22,136 bases of DNA from Candidatus Woesearchaeota archaeon (GTDB lineage: Archaea > Nanobdellota > Nanobdellia > Woesearchaeales > UBA11576). Shown one piece after another: positions 11,101 through 16,102 of the stretch (within the stretch, counting starts at the first letter, position 1; each line of letters opens with the position of its first letter). The notes below the pieces were generated by a model. The model saw nothing but the letters and a program-made list of their open reading frames with translations, ran no database searches and had not been told where the DNA came from. The stretch covers positions 1 to 22,136 of the forward strand of contig JACRKM010000029.1 in NCBI GenBank assembly GCA_016219765.1. The letters run 5' to 3'. The position numbers and the translations under genes were made by a program.

Positions 11101-11447
11101 AACTGGTCAGCAGGCAGCCTTACAGTCTGCGTTCCATTATTTGAAATGATTTCAAAAAGGTATTTTCTGTTTGCTGTGAGGCTTAAAAGTAATAATGTGT
11201 GATTCGTGCTGGGCGTGTTGTCTACTTTGTTTGATGCAAGCGGCTGTTCAGGCGCGTAATTGACCCTTCCTGTTGCATTCTGGTCAGAGGCCCACTTGAT
11301 CGTTGCATTTTGGATGCCAACTTCTACGTCTGCCGTTGGATTGAACTGCAGTTGCAAAGCCAAAGCTGTATCGACATTCCATAGGACGATCAACCATGCA
11401 CTGAAAAGTGCAATGATTTGCCAGGTTTGCTGATGGCGCTTTTTCAT
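2163..11447 (-). CDS. Giant secreted FN3/Ig/Cys-rich surface protein C
   Basis: A 3094-aa secreted protein, probably a surface adhesin-like glycoprotein. A Sec-type signal peptide covers residues 1-30, with likely cleavage after TALA. The FN3-like units are about 35-125, 132-217, 220-310 and 457-541. A carboxypeptidase-regulatory-like or Ig unit follows at 320-405, and Ig-like units at 409-450 plus 592-634 (split by the fourth FN3) and 640-790. A hydrophobic segment at 994-1022 precedes a module with CDRVMC (1107-1112). S/T-rich linkers (about 1160-1250 and 1351-1443) flank a Cys-rich island with 15 Cys in residues 1251-1349. A second hydrophobic block lies at 1757-1822, then about 1200 residues of beta-rich domains with scattered Cys, including degenerate repeats ending in [DE]GFx[IV][DN] at 2489, 2617 and 2913. 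The C-terminal domain (about 3018-3076) has a clip/defensin-like pattern ending CPGG...CC. Sixteen N-glycosylation sequons lie before residue 990 and only one after. No sorting motif or final TM helix is visible. It pairs with upstream A2 and downstream M2. Confidence 0.88.
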   Translation of the reverse strand: MKKRHQQTWQIIALFSAWLIVLWNVDTALALQLQFNPTADVEVGIQNATIKWASDQNATGRVNYAPEQPLASNKVDNTPSTNHTLLLLSLTANRKYLFEIISNNGTQTVRLPADQLQFFEFKTLPAPDTTPPGPVAALSISDLKAREATLTWDKNPTDTDVAGYDIYKDEEPVKVNHTEKKYTAIGLKGSTKYTFKVRAADAAGNQGPFTPIEVTTKIDTERQITITDVNADAIGTNTLINWKTNFPSHSRVEYAKSGLLLENKQENPTLVKDHNVTVGNLEKNQNYTYRVISCDEYANCQNSSEFTFETVERAELFLDIDQFKCGETKSFLHNSNQLDVSGRTIAKADVTADVNGARKRYKRTGNDGAFVFNGIDLDANNPQNIIKVTSDDRVSKKIDCERTIKLDYLAPEVQLSNITPFTQQSSVELSGNAADDSDILVKVYLTSGSDAQGPEKVAGLTNESISATALKLKWDKVSDEDLDLYLIYRDDVTGGPVDYAKDTTWTDDQISPGAVYTYRVSGVDRAGNEGERSDGFRLRIPGPAGGSSEVSSAALNKVQQDKLTGKAAAKPRTAKKDIPTKALVVDEKIPATGVNQSTTFKYSVQPLYEGVNNIRAVFSDEAGNIFEHTFTVLRDSKPPKIISPTSAQLVQYYSPSYVSEIEIGGQVDDPNATVWVFVNPGGPNATEPQKKVKVGPNGTFSITVNLEKKIAGTAAAGGTQATVGVGSSGVSTSESPPSAGGPVPGSPGGQQGAYGGFVASTSFENLVRLVAVDTAQQKSDPVEGKILLTACGEGNVIYTKLDIPGSILNTREIIQGLASFGLKFENNWQGAGVCTNCLQKVRVVSPPLSQKESKRYDNDWIQLPATVTANVNNTQGFILLNIKQQDPPGKTMYEKENWLSTHRKDECWPGNTLGCIHLLLMMEQPYINPLPMTPPPGGVPSLATPAVTAPGIQKKCIDIKIMIDARPDPSKIPKEFLKAMITAINETINFINMIYGPIKTITLITIGLCLLSWVAQFFVAVNAQFQCKFAAVSGGSASVTDFIKTLRQRINIERVAKFGGCDIEFAPPEGAKEEEKQGYEALRSACNTCASALSTKQDVKYAFHFVCDRVMCPAVPTLQYYIKQHYRSGGRPTMLADYDCPTGENDYWDKETSCVCKAGGTAPQTSAASTTKATPPATPSSSSVPAGKAVFDVTSESTTPESTALESNEISNAISENNAPMTGYQVADVQSAVGTAKETKSAAGSASGNRCTKGQRCRNGKCEDAKNCNDLPSALNRPPCKCGRDLCRDGSQTCVGTGNTARCSQTRNTGVPGCQQNAVARVKCYCGAGLVACEAGQTCSNPQGAAPSCGDTVKSKSSTAGLAVLSSDSVDSSGGVELDSVEVARQAEPQSFSDETSAETFASTSNIITGFQAAVPAPAAQPPTGTAVPSPSSSTGGTQTLGATDRSFMTIQQVPAFYYQFREYEKNKYDYKTPARMQEVQSDCELVEIGRDPLGKMFRAYEGLPPTGRFSADESNQETPTINLAEKCGKPHAPQAACCPFEYMREWGLGAIFLNEMRFSHCLANPDDDENCGFGTAVVRGVTGICDPQSGALKTFVELDGIQYAVNQPTRDAFMFNSNIVYFIELDTSGSALKVLRGYNGRAASLSTVTTGQTFAEGTIPRDGTVAFIPIDINQNLANDFPRRDNSNLNNDKDRVSQLQQTDWFNDLCNAIKANVVVPRGQGTLTCDPKRMELWWRQIAGLMGDPGRQYIARPAGSMIQSLITLCLTGILSWLTNFRNMLGLLMQCFQSILVTGDGSAGQCQSIISQYICDIIYEAISCFVRRMGGPDGAQIGEGGIGGFFGAVSAAGREVDSDAKSRYGDTNFFTTQFTTEKLVHDVCVFAFTGEWPTDWGALLESQVTLPTASSAWVFPATRRWQSYDATSLPGGLGVGQGQATYVYRIAYSLNAGADINFQLKLVCSQKDCPEGKDGKCDCAHAPAASYIASGVTPFAGDVYERVIPVHIDDRSGNCPVNGFLKQGKICSEDILVKVSAPVRFDKAVLSWTFVGAGKGGQSAVPGATAIGSGNYYSKNVADPSALNGFSEVTLRELGGPPLGLCDFNLGKLSFLCGIELPSTGVARFVGQPQLFRTDAYVPGESKIASLRVEVQQPKDASSCTVDCNYTKYLVLKQVLNGHGGRVYPKGSNPPLAYERLTENRLKEFVFFDRNDLAGHSSVFGDFKITADDFGVTTGGIGTTPAGTPASKECTAESLGIHIVGAPDCGAVSGQEAHIEVTDAVKDGKESAGKDVPVESAFWYKFSEQVGVSGQFTPKGEYRQCTASSGAGGDVQVDCGGMKFFVSKAYLEDPKKTRTKVNKLRINLKRETAGTTSGFACTDQVEKWKAFFEIRDARDEGGIFTVATMPSIDPQTGKPQTAVIEFPVVCKGGLPKGAAARTILDLAPGSGITAAKVGPDNSQQNPSFGMWSEPGALAPGEEILVSNFKWANSLKKEEGFSINIETGATEAPLYIDLRPLGIEASDQFQVIKNQKPLQAYVGCAAPCVQKTPADGILILRLRRGDPQFKFTGFKQGAKVDDYRTCTATNPCVFTREKPADKKVKVAFTPGNDPITVTISNYVEKTDGFDIDYKTTPDKLLDPVTIAFNVKDVFGTDPLKGGFAEIGVEEIPPCVTGGATGQAVPAGPSSFSYLGSNYEVGATTGKIVGPDGKDGEKVQMAQAGSDKRWFKLDGTLAPNVVIHLDAATNPPDVANKYCKLDGESKPIKGSCKDTYADASKITGSLISITGLAASDEYACSPPCTGDEKCYSGVCIGSKDLQGFKAPLLSGKLPEDQNRCEGVSTTEVGIQTRGSAGETINIRKLSKPEQSAKEKGIKDIGAACITLNSAQLSLNGITVNDAGATGKLSEGRTIKICNYRPDKDGFLVDMTYDYYPMPGSDPNQAIFLNMNLLTSGWDAKGANIDVAGIGALPNCLKTDVIESEDFTQSAVQPPQCVHGRSKEEAGLYLVPFTTTTFRFRGLKTPSQCYQQYLATAIKKDESGFCINAQNEQCFEDTEGKVPLKKGDKLVEGKCPGGANVLCCTTGVKKTKPKALPGGTTAGKK
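7818..7862 (-). repeat. 15-nt tandem repeats coding ESxxx in a linker of C
   Basis: Three in-frame 15-nt units encode ESTTP, ESTAL and ESNEI (residues 1196-1210) in the S/T-rich linker before the Cys-rich island. The DNA units are about 60-80 percent alike, pointing to recent slippage-type expansion of a flexible spacer. Copy-number change would stay in frame and alter only linker length. Confidence 0.6.
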
Positions 11448-11544
11448 GATACTTTCTCAATAAAATTCATATTATAATTCATAAACTCACATTATAATTT
11501 ATACTAATCATGATAATTCATATTAATCATTGCCAAATAATCAT
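11444..11544 (-). promoter_or_regulatory. Chain of mini-ORFs overlapping the start of C
   Basis: In the AT-rich leader the ATG triplets open very short frames: MIIWQ (11544-11527), whose stop overlaps the next ATG as ATGA; MINMNYHD (11530-11504); and MNYNMNFIEKVS (11482-11444), whose TGA overlaps the true start of the giant gene as ATGA. This arrangement would allow termination-reinitiation coupling if the leader is transcribed. It could also be a by-product of the AT-rich repeats. Confidence 0.35.
11464..11522 (-). repeat. Three AT-rich ~20-nt tandem repeats with TATA-like cores upstream of C
   Basis: On the minus strand the copies are 11522-11504 (19 nt), 11503-11484 (20 nt) and 11483-11464 (20 nt). 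The last two agree at 17 of 20 positions and both contain AATTATAAT. The core at 11479-11471 lies about 28 nt before the ATG of the giant gene, the distance expected for an archaeal TATA box of a leaderless transcript; the core at 11499-11491, within tataaattataat, is a second candidate. The gap between A2 and the giant gene (11448-11559) is far more AT-rich than its surroundings, so the giant gene may have its own promoter as well as read-through from A2. Confidence 0.6.
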
Positions 11545-11559
11545 GGCCAAACACTGAAC

Positions 11560-13596
11560 CTAACTGAAAAACCCTGCTTCCTCCTCTGCCCCTGTATCAA
11601 TCCTGATAATCTCTGGCTTCACATCAGGGTATGCTGTGGTGTTCGTAATGAGGTTGTATGTTTCAAGCAAAACTTCGGTGGTTTCAGGGAGGGGATATTT
11701 CTGCATTACATGGAATCGCACCTCCTTTGCGTCTTCGAGGTCCGCTGCATCCACTGTCCAGCTGCCAATCCAGCCTCCGATGAGCATGTCATTTTCTCCG
11801 ACGGTCTTAAGCAGCATGACGCTCACGTCGTAGGTGAGCTTGTCAGCCCGCACAAGCTCGAATGTCTTGGTGTTGTTGAAGTTCTCATCGGCGCCAAACT
11901 TGGTGAAGATCGACACTTGTGGATCTTTCAGGTTGACGTTGATAATGGCGTACTCGTCCGGTTCAAGGAAGCGTGCAACATTTGGGCTGTTCTCCTGGTG
12001 TCTTCGTACGCTGTACGTCACAGGAACCGTTGGGTACATTTCCATATCAAATGGGTCTTCAGCATATATCTGCGCCTGCGTCTCAAGGTATCCTGATTTG
12101 TTTGCATGGATGAACGCTCCAGTGCATCCTTCTGGCATCTGCCCGGCCCACTGGAGGTGGCGGTTGTTGGTTTTTGTCGTGCCTAATTTGCAGTTCTCTG
12201 AAAAGCATCTTAATTCCAGATTCACTCCAGAAAGTTCATTTCGGAAAACTTTGTCACGCACGATGATGGTTCGTGCAGGGCCGCTTGCAAGGGTGCAAAA
12301 ATCGTTGGCAGTGTCTGTTGGTTCGAAATAAACAGGAGCCACTATGTCCCTGTGCCCGCGGTTGTGGAAGATATTTACCGGCAGTGTATACCTGAACACC
12401 AATCCCTGGCCATTGAATGCTTTGGGATCCCGCAGTGAGATCACGACGGGATAATTCACGTCATATACGAACTGGTACTGGTTGAAGCATAAGAATGTCA
12501 GTAATTTGGAGCGCAGGTCTGCTACACCTGACTGCATCTGCGCACCATCGCTGGGTGTTGCTTTGATGCGGATTCCCCATTCTTTCTTGAACTGCGCACC
12601 CGCTGCGATATCAGTATACTTGTTTTCTCCTGCGATAGGAAAGTAGTATTGGAAGTATTCGTATGAATCATCTGGTGGCGGTGTTCCTGGCAGCACATCT
12701 CCTGCAAGATAGCCTCTGTATTTTTCATATTCCTCATCTTTAGCGAGGAATGGAGGATGAAAAGTGTTTCTAAATCGTACTGCGCCGACGACGTTTGGCA
12801 GGTCTCGCTCGAGTTTTTGCTTTATATTAAGAAGATTCCATTGAAGTCTTCCGCAGTGGAACGTCGCTCCGCTGAATGGAATTTCTTCAGGAGGGTGCGA
12901 TGCCATGAAGTTGAGTGTCATCTTCTCAAAGCTCAATTCCTCGTTTTCTTTCTGCAGGATCTCTCCAGCCAAACGCCACATTTTCTTCATTTTGGCATCC
13001 ATGACGACGATGAACTTGTCTTTTCGCGTGACTTCCTCTTTTCCTTTTGGCTGAATGTCGAGTTTGTAGTCAATGCTCGCGACAGTGTCCTGCTCATTCA
13101 AGAGCACTTTTGCAGTTAGGTTGCTTCTTGGTGTGATGACGAATTCATCTCCGAATGCGCGAAAATCATCCAGGCATGTATTGATGTTGTCTTGAATATA
13201 AAGTTCGGTCTCGCGCGCGATGTACTTGTCGCTTGGATATTGAGACTTTCCCTCATAATACCAGTAAGGGATCTTTGGTGAATCAGCGCCGCCGAGTCCC
13301 GGGATGGCGTTCACATATCGTGCCGGGTTGTACACGATCGAGGGGGGGAGCACCAGGTATCCTCCTTGCGCCCCGATGATGTCAAGCGCTTCGCGCGCAG
13401 TGCGTTCCAGGCATAATTCGATGAATTTCTCGACAGGGGCAGTCTTTGGCTGGAAAATCTTTGGAGCTTCTACTCCAGCCTGGCGAATGTACAGGAACAC
13501 ACTCGTAGACAAGAGGATGATAATTCCAATTATAATGAAGACAGTTATCTGGCCTCTTTTTCCACCCCGATGGCTAAATGAACGATAATTAATCAT
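11560..13596 (-). CDS. Pilin-like anchored surface protein A2
   Basis: A 678-aa protein with one N-terminal hydrophobic helix (about residues 16-37) preceded by KRG and starting QITVFIIIGI. This resembles an archaeal class III (type IV pilin-like) signal, where cleavage would fall between G15 and Q16, but the usual Glu at +5 is Phe. The rest is extracytoplasmic, with no further TM helix. Visible blocks shared with A1 include GVEA (41-44), an aromatic PYWYYEG (110-116), NTCLDDF (139-145), YDVNYPVVISLRDPKAFNGQGL (378-399, one substitution-rich stretch) and a carboxypeptidase-regulatory-like segment around 445-515 (LELRCFSENCKLG, then NKSGYLE). The C-terminal third has no recognised domain. It starts 21 nt after M1 and lies 112 bp before the giant gene, the same A-then-large-protein order as A1 and B. 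A membrane-anchored partner or assembly platform for the giant protein is plausible; no family name is certain. Confidence 0.85.
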   Translation of the reverse strand: MINYRSFSHRGGKRGQITVFIIIGIIILLSTSVFLYIRQAGVEAPKIFQPKTAPVEKFIELCLERTAREALDIIGAQGGYLVLPPSIVYNPARYVNAIPGLGGADSPKIPYWYYEGKSQYPSDKYIARETELYIQDNINTCLDDFRAFGDEFVITPRSNLTAKVLLNEQDTVASIDYKLDIQPKGKEEVTRKDKFIVVMDAKMKKMWRLAGEILQKENEELSFEKMTLNFMASHPPEEIPFSGATFHCGRLQWNLLNIKQKLERDLPNVVGAVRFRNTFHPPFLAKDEEYEKYRGYLAGDVLPGTPPPDDSYEYFQYYFPIAGENKYTDIAAGAQFKKEWGIRIKATPSDGAQMQSGVADLRSKLLTFLCFNQYQFVYDVNYPVVISLRDPKAFNGQGLVFRYTLPVNIFHNRGHRDIVAPVYFEPTDTANDFCTLASGPARTIIVRDKVFRNELSGVNLELRCFSENCKLGTTKTNNRHLQWAGQMPEGCTGAFIHANKSGYLETQAQIYAEDPFDMEMYPTVPVTYSVRRHQENSPNVARFLEPDEYAIINVNLKDPQVSIFTKFGADENFNNTKTFELVRADKLTYDVSVMLLKTVGENDMLIGGWIGSWTVDAADLEDAKEVRFHVMQKYPLPETTEVLLETYNLITNTTAYPDVKPEIIRIDTGAEEEAGFFS

Positions 13597-13617
13597 GTTT
13601 TCTTCTGCAATCTTGTT

Positions 13618-14583
13618 TTAGTCGTTTTGTTTTATTCGTTTTTTCTTGCCTGTGCCTGCTCTTGTTTGTTTTTTCGTTGCTTTTGTTGCGGTTGCTTGTT
13701 CTTTTATTTCTAAAATGTCAGAAACCACTCTTGCAAAATACAATCGTGTCCAAACAAAGTATAATGAGATCGGAATTGTAGCCAGAACAACAAACGTGTA
13801 CTTGCCGGGAAACCAGCGGAAGATGAAGAGCACCAAGTTGATTATCATAAATACAGCGAGCGCGATAAAAACCGCGGGCAGGCCGAGCCAGAACCGTGAA
13901 AGGAGCTTTTTCCAATATAGCTTGAGTGCTGGCCATATTTTTTCCTGAGAGAGCAACGCTCCAAATAATCCAACCGTGATGAAAAACAGGAATAGCAATA
14001 TTAGCGAAAGGTCAAAGATGAACCATGCCTGCGCTGCACGGCTCGTCAAAAGTTTTTCTGCAAGGAAAATAAACACTGGCCGCTGTAGAATGATGAAGAT
14101 TATGTATGCAAGCGGTGCCCAGATGAGGGTCATGAGGCAGAATTTTCCATAAAGGCGCAGCGTCCACTTCTTATGAAAACTTTTGCAGTAAATGAGTGAT
14201 TTCAGCAGTACTATAACTGCGCCGCCGGCAAGAACCGCTGCTGCTGCGTATGCAAGTAACCGGTACAAGATTGACTGCGCTATCTTATCCTGCCCCTGGA
14301 GTTTTACAAGATTGTTTGCAACCAACTGCATATCCAGCGATGATGGATCGGTGACGGCGCTTGTCGTTCCTGAAGCCTTGACATTTGCGAAAAGCCTGTC
14401 CATGTTGCTGTTGAGCGTTGACGCAGACAATAACCACCCCTGATACGCTAAAATCATCACCACAATCACGAGAAATTCAAAAAGCAGGATCCACCAGAAG
14501 CGGCGGTCTAATTTCTTGAATGAATCTTGTGCTATGCTGAACTGCTCTTTGAAGAACGTTGCTGAAGAGTCTTTCTTTGCCAT
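13618..14583 (-). CDS. Six-TM membrane protein M1
   Basis: A 321-aa polytopic membrane protein. Hydrophobic segments lie near residues 29-50, 106-131, 145-168, 185-211, 231-256 and 262-285. A 55-residue loop separates TM1 from TM2, and the tail (about 293-321) is Lys-rich and must be cytoplasmic by the positive-inside rule. Length, TM spacing, the long first loop and several short matches make it a likely paralogue of the 312-aa M2 protein. I do not recognise a named family or any catalytic motif. It begins only 6 nt after the stop of the 497-aa gene, with GAGGT overlapping that stop codon, so the two are almost certainly co-transcribed and translationally coupled. It closes the first module (A1-B-497-M1). 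Confidence 0.85.
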   Translation of the reverse strand: MAKKDSSATFFKEQFSIAQDSFKKLDRRFWWILLFEFLVIVVMILAYQGWLLSASTLNSNMDRLFANVKASGTTSAVTDPSSLDMQLVANNLVKLQGQDKIAQSILYRLLAYAAAAVLAGGAVIVLLKSLIYCKSFHKKWTLRLYGKFCLMTLIWAPLAYIIFIILQRPVFIFLAEKLLTSRAAQAWFIFDLSLILLFLFFITVGLFGALLSQEKIWPALKLYWKKLLSRFWLGLPAVFIALAVFMIINLVLFIFRWFPGKYTFVVLATIPISLYFVWTRLYFARVVSDILEIKEQATATKATKKQTRAGTGKKKRIKQND

Positions 14584-14586
14584 AAG

Positions 14587-14591
14587 ACCTC
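14587..14591 (-). promoter_or_regulatory. Shine-Dalgarno (GAGGT) of M1 overlapping upstream stop
   Basis: The minus strand reads cta tga ggt ctt atg. GAGGT shares two bases with the stop codon of the preceding gene and lies 3 nt from the ATG, which favours coupled translation of M1 after the 497-aa protein. The spacing is shorter than ideal. Confidence 0.55.
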
Positions 14592-16083
14592 ATAGCTTCT
14601 TTGATGGGCCTGGCGGTATCTGAGACTGGCCGCCAGCACCGCCTCCGCCACCCGTCGATGGAGGTGGAAGGATAGTGCCGCCAGGTCCCGTCGTGAAGAC
14701 TTGTTCAGGATTCTGCGGCGTCATGGTTATATCATTGCAGAGAGGGTCGTCGTCATTATCGAGAGCAAGGAAAACGGTCTGCACTTCTGTGAACGTGCTG
14801 TCGTCAAAGTCAATGCACACCTGCGTGTATTCTTTTGTTGAGTTGAAGACGAACATGTTTGTTCCGGATAACGACCATTTTGCACTTCCTTTCTCTGCTT
14901 TGATCGTGAACCCATCATACATGTCTACATTGCCGGGCAGTAATTTGACATTGAAGTAGAGCCGGACTTCTGTTGGAACGGCTTCGCCTGAGATGCGGTA
15001 GAGCCAGTAAGGGCTGCAGCTGATATTTGATGATGGAGTTTTTCCTGCAAGCCCTGCAGGGCACGGATTGACCCGTATTTTTACTCCTTCAGCCGAGATC
15101 CAGCTCAGCCCAGAATTCGACATGCCGATTCTCTGGCCTGTGTCATCGCCGAGGCGATTCTCGCAGAAGATTGAATTCGCAAGATTTGTCGGACTCCAGC
15201 TCTGCATGAAATCAACAAACCCCGGCCACGCTGGTTCGTGCACGCCGGACCAGCGACCGATCGATCTCCAGAATGCTTGTTGTGAACCTGGTTTGAAGAA
15301 CGCGCTCGCCCATCCGCCGCTTAGCTGGACGCGTTTGAGGAATCCTTCAGTTGTCACCTTACTGAATGCCGGGCGTGAGGGAGAATCTTTTTCGTCATCT
15401 CCGCCAGTCACTGCCGCTGCCTTGTTGTCTTTTGCCTCGCCGGCTTTCTTTTTTGCTTCTTCCTTGGCCTTTTCTGATTTCGCCAGGTTCCTTGATGCCT
15501 CCTCCACTTGCGCTTTTGAATAAGGTGATATTTTTCTTGTGCCGCTCGGAGAGAGTTCCCACACAGTCCCATCACTGGCGACTTCGTAGTTTACTCCATC
15601 TGTCTCATAAATGTCTGAGCCGGTTTGGTCATTATGTGTTTTCTTTGGGCCGACAGGCTTTTCAGGTGGCTGAGTTGGTGCTTTTGACGTCTCTGTCATC
15701 TCCGCAGGCGACTGCGGTTTTGGAACTAGCTGATCACCAGATGGCTGATCAAGCGCGGAGCTAGACATGGCTTCTGCTTTGGACTTAACTTCTTCCGGTA
15801 CTTCTGCTGACGGATCGTATTTGCCTGCAGGTTCATACTTATCTTTCTTACCAGAGTAGAGCAGTCCATTATTGTCATTTCCGGTCAAGGTTCCTTGTTC
15901 CACGTAACCACCAAACTCATCGAAAATTCTTCCAGTATCCAAATCTATGTAGTAAACCAAGGATGGCTCTGCCTTGTCGACGTACTTTTGAATGACTGCT
16001 GATCCGCTGGTTGAAAACAAAACTACAAGCAAAACAACAAGAACAATAAGGATACAAGATTTTTTTCCTTTGTGCGTTTTCAT
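14590..16083 (-). CDS. Secreted 497-aa protein with charged coiled-coil segment
   Basis: No family recognised. The ATG at 16083 gives a textbook signal peptide: basic MKTHKGKK, hydrophobic core to about residue 24, likely cleavage after SGSA (29). The frame stays open for 99 residues further upstream, but those lie over the end of gene B and look non-coding, so the internal ATG is preferred. After a short YYIDLDTGRIFDEFGG segment (44-59), residues 80-150 are Pro/Ser/Lys-rich and low in complexity. Residues 156-187 form a small YETDGVNYEVASDGTVWEL unit. Residues 188-222 are Lys/Glu/Ala-rich and likely coiled coil. Residues 240-465 look globular, with FCENRLG (306-312), CSPYWLYRISGEAVP (356-370) and a beta-rich stretch. 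The tail is Gly/Pro-rich and ends in SKKL. It starts 19 nt after B and ends 6 nt before M1. It has no counterpart in the second module. An extracellular or envelope-associated accessory protein is inferred. Confidence 0.8.
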   Translation of the reverse strand: MKTHKGKKSCILIVLVVLLVVLFSTSGSAVIQKYVDKAEPSLVYYIDLDTGRIFDEFGGYVEQGTLTGNDNNGLLYSGKKDKYEPAGKYDPSAEVPEEVKSKAEAMSSSALDQPSGDQLVPKPQSPAEMTETSKAPTQPPEKPVGPKKTHNDQTGSDIYETDGVNYEVASDGTVWELSPSGTRKISPYSKAQVEEASRNLAKSEKAKEEAKKKAGEAKDNKAAAVTGGDDEKDSPSRPAFSKVTTEGFLKRVQLSGGWASAFFKPGSQQAFWRSIGRWSGVHEPAWPGFVDFMQSWSPTNLANSIFCENRLGDDTGQRIGMSNSGLSWISAEGVKIRVNPCPAGLAGKTPSSNISCSPYWLYRISGEAVPTEVRLYFNVKLLPGNVDMYDGFTIKAEKGSAKWSLSGTNMFVFNSTKEYTQVCIDFDDSTFTEVQTVFLALDNDDDPLCNDITMTPQNPEQVFTTGPGGTILPPPSTGGGGGAGGQSQIPPGPSKKL

Positions 16084-16102
16084 AGTAGTATTCGTGGTAA
16101 CT

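Noticed and set aside
11530..12096. Plus-strand open frame of 188 codons across the A2 end
   Set aside because: Antisense to A2 with no start context. It would begin in the AT-rich leader of C only by chance.
13536..13596. Calling A1 and A2 archaellins or ordinary pilins
   Set aside because: Only the N-terminal helix is similar. The proteins are 4-5 times too long, lack Glu at +5, and have large extra beta domains.
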